DNA of 10,748 bases from NCBI GenBank assembly GCA_022361535.1, contig JAKSAU010001183.1, forward strand, positions 1 through 10,748, read 5' to 3'. This document shows positions 1 through 6,702 of the stretch, piece by piece. A program made the position numbers and the translations under genes. How positions within the stretch are numbered: the first letter of the stretch is position 1; every line of letters starts with the position of its first letter. The notes beneath the pieces were generated by a model. That model was not told the origin of the DNA, ran no database searches, and saw only the letters and a list, made by a program, of their open reading frames with translations. The stretch comes from Desulfobacterales bacterium (GTDB taxonomy: Bacteria > Desulfobacterota > Desulfobacteria > Desulfobacterales > Desulfobacteraceae).

Positions 1-876
1 AAATTGCTTTATAATGGCATCTGTATCATGTGGAAAATTTGCCTGGTCAATGCTTTTCCCCATAAGGGCTACGGTAAGGTATGATCTTTTAGGTACTAGG
101 GCTGCATGGTCAATATCCAGTTTTTTAGACCCTGAAACAATAATGTAAAGTTCCTGATCCAGATATTTTTTCAAATACCGTGATCCAGGTTTAAGTTCAA
201 AGATCAATGCCGGCCGGGTTCGGACAGGAATATAACTTGAATTAAGCCGTTGAAACGCTTTTAAGGGTTGTGAGATCGCACCTGCTTTACCTGCATTAAT
301 TCCAACCGCCATGCATAGAAAATCGGCCTCAATATTAAATGGCAGAGATGATTCTGCATTCAGCGACACCACAGGTTTGTTTTCTTTTGAGTATGAAATA
401 TCAACAGCTGTTGCCGTCACAAGCTCTGCACCCATACTCAACGCTTTTTCTAGTATAAACCCGTCAAAACCTTTGATGTTTTTATCTTTGTTGACAGGCA
501 GCCCCCCCCTGAACACAGAAAGCAAATGGGAGCCTGCAGGCACCTTTAAAGGAAAGTTTTTCCAAAGGCCATGGATCCAAATATGGGAAAACGTCTGGCA
601 TAAGACAGAACCCGGCAGTTTAATTGATACCTTAGCCAGCTCTTTTTGCAGCAAAGGGGATATAACACCTGCACAAAAATTACACCTCATCGAAGCCAAG
701 CCTTTACCTTCAGGCTTTTGCTTCATTTTGTTATCAATGATGGTAACCTTTAATTTGCGCCCTGAAGCCCGGGCTTTGGAAAGCAGGTGGATAGCAAAAA
801 AAGACCCCGAAGGGCCACCACCCAGGATTACAATCCTGGAACCGTCTTTTAACTGAAGTGTGGGAGTTGTGTTCAT
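1..876 (-). CDS. FAD/NAD(P)-binding flavoprotein oxidoreductase, 3' end off the window
   Basis: The minus strand is open from an ATG at 876 to the left edge: 292 codons without a stop, so the C-terminus is missing. The N-terminus has a Rossmann dinucleotide-binding fold. A beta strand RIVILGGGPSGSFFA (about residues 14-28) carries GGGPSG, and an acidic end, VTIID, follows about 20 residues later, as in FAD-dependent dehydrogenases of the geranylgeranyl-reductase/monooxygenase type. A Cys pair, C65 and C68, lies in MRCNFCAGVIS and might bind metal or be redox active. The start is supported by a strong Shine-Dalgarno, AGGGAGGAGG, at 881-890, four bases from the ATG, and by a promoter-like region at 912-950. 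No membrane segment or signal peptide is visible. Substrate and pathway cannot be told. The fold assignment is firm; the role is unknown. Confidence 0.8.
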   Translation of the reverse strand, partial: MNTTPTLQLKDGSRIVILGGGPSGSFFAIHLLSKARASGRKLKVTIIDNKMKQKPEGKGLASMRCNFCAGVISPLLQKELAKVSIKLPGSVLCQTFSHIWIHGLWKNFPLKVPAGSHLLSVFRGGLPVNKDKNIKGFDGFILEKALSMGAELVTATAVDISYSKENKPVVSLNAESSLPFNIEADFLCMAVGINAGKAGAISQPLKAFQRLNSSYIPVRTRPALIFELKPGSRYLKKYLDQELYIIVSGSKKLDIDHAALVPKRSYLTVALMGKSIDQANFPHDTDAIIKQF

Positions 877-911
877 TCTGCCTCCTCCCTGGTAGACTTT
901 GGCAGATAAAG

Positions 912-950
912 ATTATAGTTCAGGCTAGCCCCCAACCCATACTTTGTCAA
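912..950 (-). promoter_or_regulatory. Candidate promoter region for the flavoprotein gene
   Basis: On the minus strand a perfect TTGACA (950-945) and a perfect TATAAT (917-912) precede the gene, but they are 27 bases apart, too far for one sigma-70 promoter. TTGACA could pair with a poor TAGCCT at 927-922 (17-base spacer). TATAAT has no good -35 at 17 bases. Use of TATAAT would give a leader of about 30 bases with the Shine-Dalgarno inside. The hexamers are visible; their use is inference. Confidence 0.35.
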
Positions 951-1011
951 GTAAAAGAAAAATGGCGAAGGTATAATGGTTGCAGAAAAATCGTATATAC
1001 AGATATCGGCC

Positions 1012-1082
1012 CGTTTATTCTAAGAAGCGGCTGCCGAATTTTTTGCAAAAATCCGCCTGATGCCGTCTTCTTAGAACAAACG
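1012..1082. repeat. 71-bp palindromic repeat element A
   Basis: Arms of 16 bases at 1012-1027 and 1067-1082 are inverted copies with one mismatch (core TTCTAAGAAG / CTTCTTAGAA). The interior pairs further: CGGC at 1028-1031 with GCCG at 1062-1065. The centre is the perfect palindrome TTTTTGCAAAAA, so the whole element could fold as one long hairpin. It shares two blocks with element B, in opposite orientation: GGCATCAGGCGGATTTTT (minus strand, 1064-1047) and CGGCAGCCG (minus strand, 1036-1028). It could be a dispersed intergenic repeat, or a bidirectional transcript-end hairpin of the upstream regions. Confidence 0.65.
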
Positions 1083-1260
1083 AGCCTAAGTACTCAAATA
1101 AAAGAAGGATCATATTGGAATCTTCTTTTGATACCCCCATTGGGTTTTGATTTTATTGGTAACTCGATCAACGAATTTATAGCAATTGCCATTGAGTTTT
1201 CGCTTTGATTCAGTGCAACAGGTGAAAAAGAGCCATGCAATCGTTATAACTAGGCACTAA

Positions 1261-1398
1261 GGATCTGTTGCCCGAAAAAAGGCATCAGGCGATTTTTTCA
1301 GAACAAAACTCTGAGCGAAGCGTAACGCATTAAAAATCTGTATCATTTTTAGAAAAACCGTTGAAAAAAGCGGCAGCCGTTTCCGGGACAACAGATCC
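1261..1398. repeat. 138-bp element B with terminal inverted repeats (MITE-like)
   Basis: The ends are inverted copies: GGATCTGTTGCCCG at 1261-1274 and CGGGACAACAGATCC at 1384-1398, which agree except for one inserted base. The interior is non-coding and AT-rich. It contains GGCATCAGGCGATTTTTT at 1281-1298, GCGTAACGC near 1320-1328 and CGGCAGCCG at 1371-1379. The first and last of these blocks recur in element A. The size and terminal repeats suit a non-autonomous mobile element. No target-site duplication is seen (left flank GGCACTAA, right flank AGTATTTT), so insertion is unproven. Confidence 0.55.
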
Positions 1399-1441
1399 AG
1401 TATTTTTAATTGCGATGTCCCTGATAGCGCTCAACGACTAT

Positions 1442-1470
1442 TTGCATTTGGCTTAAATCGGGCGTATGAT
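1442..1470 (+). promoter_or_regulatory. Candidate sigma-70 promoter for the channel gene
   Basis: TTGCAT at 1442-1447 and TATGAT at 1465-1470 are separated by 17 bases, 4/6 and 5/6 matches to the sigma-70 hexamers. Transcription would begin near 1477, about 67 bases before the ATG at 1544. Prediction from sequence only. Confidence 0.4.
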
Positions 1471-1543
1471 AAAAGTAACATCCTGAATCCATAAGACTTT
1501 ATAGTTTTAGCCCCTCCAAACAAGAAAACTGAAGAGGTGCAAA

Positions 1544-2542
1544 ATGGATCGTTCAAGACAGCTTATCCTATCCATGGTGCTTTTCTTCGGCCTGATTGCC
1601 CTGGGATGTGCAGGCTACATGATCATTGAAAAGTGGTCCTTCATTGACGCCCTCTATATGACCATAATTACACTGGCCACTGTCGGTTTCGGAGAAATCC
1701 ACCAGGTCAGTGTATTAGGAAGGGTTTTTACCATCGGCCTGATCCTTCTGGGAGGCGGATTTTTCCTTTTTCTCATGAGTGATTTGATCAAGTTCTTAGT
1801 TGAAGGCCGTATACGACATGTATTTGGGAGGCATAAATTGGACATTCAAATCAAAAAGCTGGAGAACCATTATATTATTTGCGGGTATGGAAGAATTGGC
1901 AGACTGCTTACCCACTACCTGGTTCAAAAGTACATCAATGTTGTGATTATTGAGCGTGAAGAAAGTTGTTCGCCAAAACTAAACAAAGACGGGGTGCTAT
2001 ATCTTATTGGTGAGGCAACAGATGAAGACCTTTTGACCAAAGCCGGTATAAAACGTGCCAAGGGCATTATTGCCGTCACCGGGACTGATGCTGAAAATGT
2101 TTTTTTGGTCCTGACGGCTAAGCAGCTCAACCCGGGCATTTTTGTAGTGGCCCGGGCCGGTCGGGATTCAGCCAAAAAAACCTTAACTGCTGCCGGAGCT
2201 GACAAGGTGATTTCTCCCTATGATATCGGTGCCCGGAGAATGGCTCACGCCATCCTCAGACCCACAGTAATCAAATTTCTTGAAATGGCATTTTCAGACC
2301 ACGCCACAGACATCCAGATTGAAGAAATCAAGGTTCGCCCTGACTCAGGACTCTGCGGCGTATCCCTTATGGACTCAGGGATTCGAAAAAAAATGAACCT
2401 GATCATCATAGCCGTCCAGAAAAAAGAGAACAAAATGGTGTTTAACCCCGGGGCAAAAACCATTCTGGAAGCCGGGGACAGGCTCGTTGCCATGGGAAGG
2501 GCAAAAGATCTCCACCGCCTGGATATAGCACTGACCAGTTAA
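1544..2542 (+). CDS. Two-TM potassium channel with RCK (TrkA-N/TrkA-C) domains
   Basis: This is a 332-residue inner-membrane ion channel of the MthK type. Order of parts: TM1 at about residues 7-28; a pore helix at about 33-45 ending in the selectivity filter TVGFGE (46-51, compare the classical TVGYGD); TM2 at about 58-83; a charged linker; then a cytosolic RCK domain whose Rossmann motif GYGRIG (114-119) would bind a nucleotide or other regulatory ligand. A second, TrkA-C-like domain covers about 245-330. In this family, tetramers conduct K+ and the RCK parts form a gating ring. The filter has F for Y and E for D, variations common in bacterial channels. The ATG follows GAAGAGGTG at a suitable distance. 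The gene stands alone between a long intergenic region and an unrelated gene, so its partner system is not evident. The family call is strong; ion selectivity is inferred. Confidence 0.9.
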   Translation: MDRSRQLILSMVLFFGLIALGCAGYMIIEKWSFIDALYMTIITLATVGFGEIHQVSVLGRVFTIGLILLGGGFFLFLMSDLIKFLVEGRIRHVFGRHKLDIQIKKLENHYIICGYGRIGRLLTHYLVQKYINVVIIEREESCSPKLNKDGVLYLIGEATDEDLLTKAGIKRAKGIIAVTGTDAENVFLVLTAKQLNPGIFVVARAGRDSAKKTLTAAGADKVISPYDIGARRMAHAILRPTVIKFLEMAFSDHATDIQIEEIKVRPDSGLCGVSLMDSGIRKKMNLIIIAVQKKENKMVFNPGAKTILEAGDRLVAMGRAKDLHRLDIALTS

Positions 2543-2644
2543 TTTTCATATATTGCAAAAATTTTAGATAATACAGACTCAAGCAATCTGGTTTCCTGCC
2601 GATTAGTTTACTATCAATTTCAATATTCATTTAAAGGATATGTC
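2543..2644. other. 102-base AT-rich spacer
   Basis: No convincing terminator for the channel gene is seen. TAGATAAT around 2565-2572 could be a -10-like sequence, but no good -35 accompanies it. The last bases carry AAAGGA, the Shine-Dalgarno of the next gene. The spacing allows either readthrough from the channel gene or a separate promoter. Confidence 0.4.
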
Positions 2645-4903
2645 ATGACGTTCTCTGTCCAATTCAACCCTAGTGTATCTTCTTTTACCGTTAATCATAC
2701 AATGGAGTCTGAAGCCGTTTCTAATTTTGCTGCCCAAAACACATCTAAAACAAACAGTGAAACAGCACCGGCCTATGTCACGGACATCACCACACAAGCG
2801 ACAGAAGCATCACTGGACACGTTGGCAGATGCCCCTCTTACAGATGCTGAAATTGAGCAATTGTTCTCTGCATATGCGCTATTGGGCCAAGAAAACAATT
2901 TATGGGAAAATATCGGCAATGTATTAGGAGAAGTGACCGGAAGTGACCGAACCAATTTCCTTGCTGCTCTTTCCAGCTCGGGAAATGACATAGAAAAATT
3001 TGTTCTCCAGGTGGAGGGGTTGGAAGCAGATGACCGGACCTTGTACCTTAAAACCGCAGTAAGAGCGGGAAAAGAGGGATTGTCAAATCTGATTGAAGCA
3101 ACGGGACACCTGTCACCCGGACAGCTGACAAGTTTTCTGGAAACAGCAGACACCCTTGGAAGATCCATAGAAAGTATCAAGGCCAATGAGTTGGGTAATT
3201 TTTTATCCGCGGTTGCCCAGTCTCCTCAGTGGACTGATGACATGATCCAAACAGCCATGGATCTAAATGAAGAAGACAGAGCTTTATTTCTTGAGGCTGC
3301 AGAAGGCGCAGAAAAAGAGTTAGGTCGCCTGATTGAAACGGTTAACAACCTGCCTGCATCCGATCTTACTCTTTTCTTGAAGACGGCGACAGAAGCCGGC
3401 AAGGGGTTATCCAATCTCATTACTTTAACCCAAGAGACCAAGGGTTTAACCCGTCATAGTTTTCTTGCCTTTACAGAAAACCTTGAAAGCGAGGATACTG
3501 AAAATTTCCTTTTGGCAACCCAGGGCAATAGAGAAAAGCTTGACGCAGTTATGTCTGCCACCTCTTCTTTAAATGGTGATGAAAGAAGCGTATTTCTTTC
3601 TCTTGCAGCCGAAGCAGGTACTGACCTGAATCAATTAATCTTGGTTGTAGACAGTATGTCGGAAGATTCATCTCTCCGGTCAGATTTTTTAACCACTGCA
3701 TTTAAGGTTGAAAACCTGCTTGATGATGTTCTTACCATAGCGGAAGACCTTAGCGGCCAGGAACTTTCAAAAGTATTTGCTTTTTCATCGGACCTTGCCC
3801 TTGCGGACCTGACAAGTTTTGTATCAGCTGCCGCTTCCGACACACGGCAGGCATATGATATTGCCGAGACCGCAGACAATCTTGAAGGAAAAGCAAAAAG
3901 TCATTTTCTTTATGCAGCCTCCAAAAACCCTGACGCAGTTTCCGAGTTGATCACCCTGACCCAGGAACTTAAAGGGGTTGAGAGAAGCTCTTTTCTTTAT
4001 ACTTCTGCGAACTTAGGTCATACATCGTCTGAGGATATGAACGAGTTTCTAACTGAGGTATCTCAACTTACCGGAACCGAGCGAGAAGTTTTTATAGCCC
4101 AGGAAAAGCTTGCAATCGCCGGGACATTAGATGAAGACCCTGCAACGGAATATGTTCATCTCAGGTCTATTTTTGATGATGACCAGTTTGAACTTTTAAT
4201 GGGAATAGGGGACAACATTGATCAAGTGATGGCTGATTATGAAGCCATGGATGCGTCTCAAAGGCAGACATATCTTGATGTTGCTGCAAAAGCAGGCCCT
4301 GAAAACCTGCAACAATTGATGTCAGTGCTTGGAAAACTTGATGAGGACAGGCGTATCGATTTTGTGGACTATGCCCATACCCTTGGAAAAGAGAACTTTA
4401 CCAATCTGATAAAGGCAGCAGATACAGCCCTTAAAAACCCGGCCAAAGGGCTTACTGTGTATGACAATCTCATGGAAACCCTGGAAGATCTGGACCCAGC
4501 TGTTGACGAAGATTTTTTAAATGCTGCTGCCAAATCCGGTAAAAACCTTGAAAAGTTCATCGACATGACCGACCGGCTGGAAGGATTCTTAAAAACCGAT
4601 TTTTTAATCGCTGCAGACAATATGGCAGACCGCTCGAACGCTGAACAGTTATTGGATAATTTTTTAAGGGCAACAGAACATGTCCTTGAGATATCAGCTA
4701 ATAAGTATCCGAAAAATCCTGACGGCTCAAATCCAAAACCAAGCCAGATCATAGATGGCACTACATTTAAAGGATCATTTGGCTTAATCGAAGGTTTTTT
4801 AAAATCAACAGCCTGGCTTGGAGGGGTTGGCATCAGTGACAGCCACATGAACGAGTGGCTCAATACCTGGCAGGGTATTCCAAGACAATCAAATACTCTT
4901 TAG
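2645..4903 (+). CDS. Hypothetical 752-residue helical-repeat (alpha-solenoid-like) protein
   Basis: I do not recognise this protein's family. Residues 1-60 are rich in Ser, Thr, Asn and Gln, with no hydrophobic signal peptide and no membrane segment. Residues about 97-680 are an array of degenerate helix-pair repeats: a polar turn often with D/E-R, an aromatic-hydrophobic pair (FL, YL or FV), then AA..AG..L..LI. The repeat usually recurs every 29-30 residues. Residues about 681-752 form a different C-terminal module, Gly/Pro-containing and then aromatic, ending in WLNTWQGIP near 738-746. The protein contains no cysteine and is strongly acidic. The ATG follows AAAGGA by seven bases. The stop lies 19 bases from the end of the convergent cob operon. 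Such solenoids usually scaffold protein contacts. An exported or surface role would fit the lack of Cys, but no export signal is visible. Coding status is secure; function is unknown. Confidence 0.85.
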   Translation: MTFSVQFNPSVSSFTVNHTMESEAVSNFAAQNTSKTNSETAPAYVTDITTQATEASLDTLADAPLTDAEIEQLFSAYALLGQENNLWENIGNVLGEVTGSDRTNFLAALSSSGNDIEKFVLQVEGLEADDRTLYLKTAVRAGKEGLSNLIEATGHLSPGQLTSFLETADTLGRSIESIKANELGNFLSAVAQSPQWTDDMIQTAMDLNEEDRALFLEAAEGAEKELGRLIETVNNLPASDLTLFLKTATEAGKGLSNLITLTQETKGLTRHSFLAFTENLESEDTENFLLATQGNREKLDAVMSATSSLNGDERSVFLSLAAEAGTDLNQLILVVDSMSEDSSLRSDFLTTAFKVENLLDDVLTIAEDLSGQELSKVFAFSSDLALADLTSFVSAAASDTRQAYDIAETADNLEGKAKSHFLYAASKNPDAVSELITLTQELKGVERSSFLYTSANLGHTSSEDMNEFLTEVSQLTGTEREVFIAQEKLAIAGTLDEDPATEYVHLRSIFDDDQFELLMGIGDNIDQVMADYEAMDASQRQTYLDVAAKAGPENLQQLMSVLGKLDEDRRIDFVDYAHTLGKENFTNLIKAADTALKNPAKGLTVYDNLMETLEDLDPAVDEDFLNAAAKSGKNLEKFIDMTDRLEGFLKTDFLIAADNMADRSNAEQLLDNFLRATEHVLEISANKYPKNPDGSNPKPSQIIDGTTFKGSFGLIEGFLKSTAWLGGVGISDSHMNEWLNTWQGIPRQSNTL
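2933..4684 (+). repeat. Array of about 18 degenerate 29-residue protein repeats
   Basis: The aromatic-hydrophobic anchor pair falls at residues 105, 134, 164, 186, 215, 244, 273, 288, 317, 348, 378, 392, 421, 450, 468, 483, 543, 573, 624, 653 and 673. Most steps are 29-31 residues. Shorter steps of about 14-22 and longer ones near 51-60 mark half-repeats or insertions. The two best-matched copies begin LITLTQETKG (258) and LITLTQELKG (435), 177 residues apart, which suggests duplication of a multi-repeat block. The repeats are diverged at DNA level, so this is an old array. Confidence 0.75.
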
Positions 4904-4922
4904 GTCAGGAATAGAAATACTA

Positions 4923-5720
4923 TCAGGACATTTTAGGTATGTTGGTAAAAACCTTTCCAAGAGCTGAAAGAGAGGATTCCAGGTTGGAAAGATTGAACAC
5001 TTCAAGGGATACTGTACCGGTATAATTTTTCAATACCTGTGATACAGCATCAAAAATATCAGAAGGCATCCGGTCAAGACCTATATGATCCTTTGGCGGA
5101 TCAAGCGCCGTATCCACGCCATGAAGGTGAATCAAAGAAACCTTGCTGTCAAACAGGTCAAAGGTCTCATTAATATCATATCCGTATTTGACATGATGAC
5201 CGATATCTGCGCATACCGACAGGCCAAACGCATTGACAATCTGCGCAAAGTGCTTGGGCGGGTACCAAAGGGTTTCCACGCTGATCCGGCTTGGGTCTTC
5301 AAGATCCGGCGCCACAAGATCAAGCCCGTGGGTTGCTCTATCTTCCCAGGCTTTTATCTCTTCCTTGCCTGACAAAGATTTATCCATGTCCAGGTGAAGG
5401 GTATGGGTGGTTGGTGCCAAAGGAGCAAAGCGGTCAATCACCTTCAAGAGTGTATCAGCGGCCTTTCGACGCTCGCCTTCAGATTCATGGGTCAGGCTGA
5501 CATCCACGGGTAAATGGATATTATAGGTCAGATCAAGATCTTCTCCCAGGGTTTTGAGCTCTGCAACATCTGCTTTTGACGGCACAACCTCATCTGGCTG
5601 GCTTTCAAAAACAAGCAATTCGATTTCATCAAAAAAACGGCCAATTTTTTTAACATTGGGAATAATAAAATCCGGATAGATGAAAGATGTGGTTCCCAGT
5701 CTGAAACGTCTTGGCTTCAT
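4923..5720 (-). CDS. cbiR: Cobamide-remodelling phosphodiesterase-like protein CbiR
   Basis: This is a 265-residue TIM-barrel protein of the xylose isomerase-like/AP endonuclease 2 superfamily, and last gene of the operon. CbiR, characterised in Akkermansia muciniphila, hydrolyses the phosphoribosyl bond of the cobamide nucleotide loop and so begins lower-ligand exchange. The N-terminus FRLGTTSFIYP (6-16) and strand-end residues suit the fold: H69 in YNIHLP, H108 in HTLHLD, E149 in ISVETL, D172 and H175 in CADIGHH, H198 and H200 in LIHLHG, and E240 in SLEVF. These are probable metal and catalytic ligands, inferred by fold. The ATG at 5720 overlaps the cbiB stop as TAATG, behind GGGGA, so coupling is likely. 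A GTG five codons upstream (5735) is in frame but overlaps cbiB and is not preferred. The cobamide gene context strengthens the assignment over a generic sugar isomerase. Confidence 0.82.
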   Translation of the reverse strand: MKPRRFRLGTTSFIYPDFIIPNVKKIGRFFDEIELLVFESQPDEVVPSKADVAELKTLGEDLDLTYNIHLPVDVSLTHESEGERRKAADTLLKVIDRFAPLAPTTHTLHLDMDKSLSGKEEIKAWEDRATHGLDLVAPDLEDPSRISVETLWYPPKHFAQIVNAFGLSVCADIGHHVKYGYDINETFDLFDSKVSLIHLHGVDTALDPPKDHIGLDRMPSDIFDAVSQVLKNYTGTVSLEVFNLSNLESSLSALGKVFTNIPKMS

Positions 5721-6685
5721 TATTGGATTCCCCACAAAAACAGGCAGGAAAGGCAGACTGCAACCAGGGCAGACATCATCATCAACTCACAGGATTGCCT
5801 GATATGTGATGGTTTTGGATCCTTAAACCCAGAACCGATATACGGTTTTTCCACAAGCTGCCCATGGTAAAAGTTGGGACCGCCGAACCGGACCGCAAGC
5901 GCTCCTGCAAAAGCGGCCTCAGGAAAACCTGCATTAGGGCTTTTATGGTTCCGGCCCTGGGATAATGCCGTTTTGAAGCTTTGTTTTCCCCGTGAAAGGG
6001 ACAAGAGTGCGGCGGCTAATGATATCACAGCCACTGACAACCGGGCCGGAATATAATTGGCAAGATCATCGATACGGGCAGAAGCCCTGCCAAAAAAAAG
6101 ATATGTATCGTTTTTATACCCTACCATTGAATCCAGGGTATTGATCATTTTATAGGTCATCGCCCCGGGAACACCAAACAAAAGGGCAAAAAACAAAGGG
6201 GATAAAAACCCATCCACAAAATTTTCAGCCACGGTTTCACAAGCTGCCCTTGTAATACCTGCTTCATCCAGATTATGGGTTTCCCTTCCGACAATGTATC
6301 CCACCTTTATCCTGGCTATGGCAAGATCTCCTTTGATAAGCGGTATGGCAACGTCCATGGCTGCCTGGGACAAGCTTTTGGCAGAGAAACAATAGAATAG
6401 CAAAACAACCTGGAGCACTGTTCCAACCATAGTGTGAAGTTTAAACGCCAAAAAAATAGCCAGCCAAGACAGCCCGCCTGCAAGGGTAATTAAAAAAAGA
6501 GCAAAGACAAGACCGGATAAAAGTGGTGGCCGAATCAGCCCCCTAAAGCGTGGTTCAAAATAGGAGATGCCTTTTCCCATCCAGATTATGGGATGGGGCA
6601 GCCACCTGGGGTCACCGGCCAATGCATCCAAGATAAACGCAGCAGCAATTACAGGCCAGGAAATCCCAAACACGACAGCATCCAT
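5720..6685 (-). CDS. cbiB: Adenosylcobinamide-phosphate synthase CbiB
   Basis: This 321-residue integral membrane enzyme links adenosylcobyric acid to aminopropanol phosphate, giving adenosylcobinamide phosphate (the anaerobic-pathway CbiB, CobD in the aerobic nomenclature). Family signatures are clear: LDALAGDPRWLPHP (19-32), the block IVGRETHNLDE (131-141), TVAENFVDGFLSPL (151-164), and MINTLDSMVGYKN (180-192). Hydrophobic stretches near residues 8-24, 56-82, 88-100, 160-172, 217-231 and 302-318 suit its membrane topology. The length is typical. The ATG at 6685 follows AGGGAGGG (6704-6697) at a slightly long distance. That Shine-Dalgarno overlaps the TAG of the preceding gene. A TTG at 6709 would add eight residues but overlaps cobD and removes the ribosome site. 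Its partner CobD is immediately upstream. Confidence 0.95.
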   Translation of the reverse strand: MDAVVFGISWPVIAAAFILDALAGDPRWLPHPIIWMGKGISYFEPRFRGLIRPPLLSGLVFALFLITLAGGLSWLAIFLAFKLHTMVGTVLQVVLLFYCFSAKSLSQAAMDVAIPLIKGDLAIARIKVGYIVGRETHNLDEAGITRAACETVAENFVDGFLSPLFFALLFGVPGAMTYKMINTLDSMVGYKNDTYLFFGRASARIDDLANYIPARLSVAVISLAAALLSLSRGKQSFKTALSQGRNHKSPNAGFPEAAFAGALAVRFGGPNFYHGQLVEKPYIGSGFKDPKPSHIRQSCELMMMSALVAVCLSCLFLWGIQ

Positions 6686-6702
6686 TTGCAGTCTTACCCT
6701 CC

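Larger units (their letters stand above)
877..1543. other. 667-base intergenic region between divergent genes
   Basis: This stretch separates the minus-strand flavoprotein gene from the plus-strand channel gene. It holds a promoter-like region for the former at 912-950, two palindromic repeat elements at 1012-1082 and 1261-1398, and a promoter-like pair for the channel at 1442-1470. An open plus-strand frame at 858-1208 has no convincing Shine-Dalgarno, no recognisable motif and runs through the first palindrome, so it is not called. Nothing else was recognised at 1083-1260 or 1399-1441. Confidence 0.7.

Noticed and set aside
311..856. Open plus-strand frame of 181 codons
   Set aside because: It lies antisense to the flavoprotein frame, which has a clear Rossmann motif and a strong Shine-Dalgarno. 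The plus frame shows no motif or ribosome site.
858..1208. Open plus-strand frame of 116 codons
   Set aside because: It overlaps the 5' end of the flavoprotein gene, runs through palindromic element A, has no good ribosome site and reads like random sequence.
4369..4863. Minus-strand frame of 164 codons inside the solenoid gene
   Set aside because: It is a shadow of the regular repeat coding on the other strand, rich in Ser and Arg, and has no start signal.
4904..4922. Terminator between the convergent solenoid and cbiR genes
   Set aside because: The 19-base gap and nearby sequence show no stable stem with a T-run on either strand.
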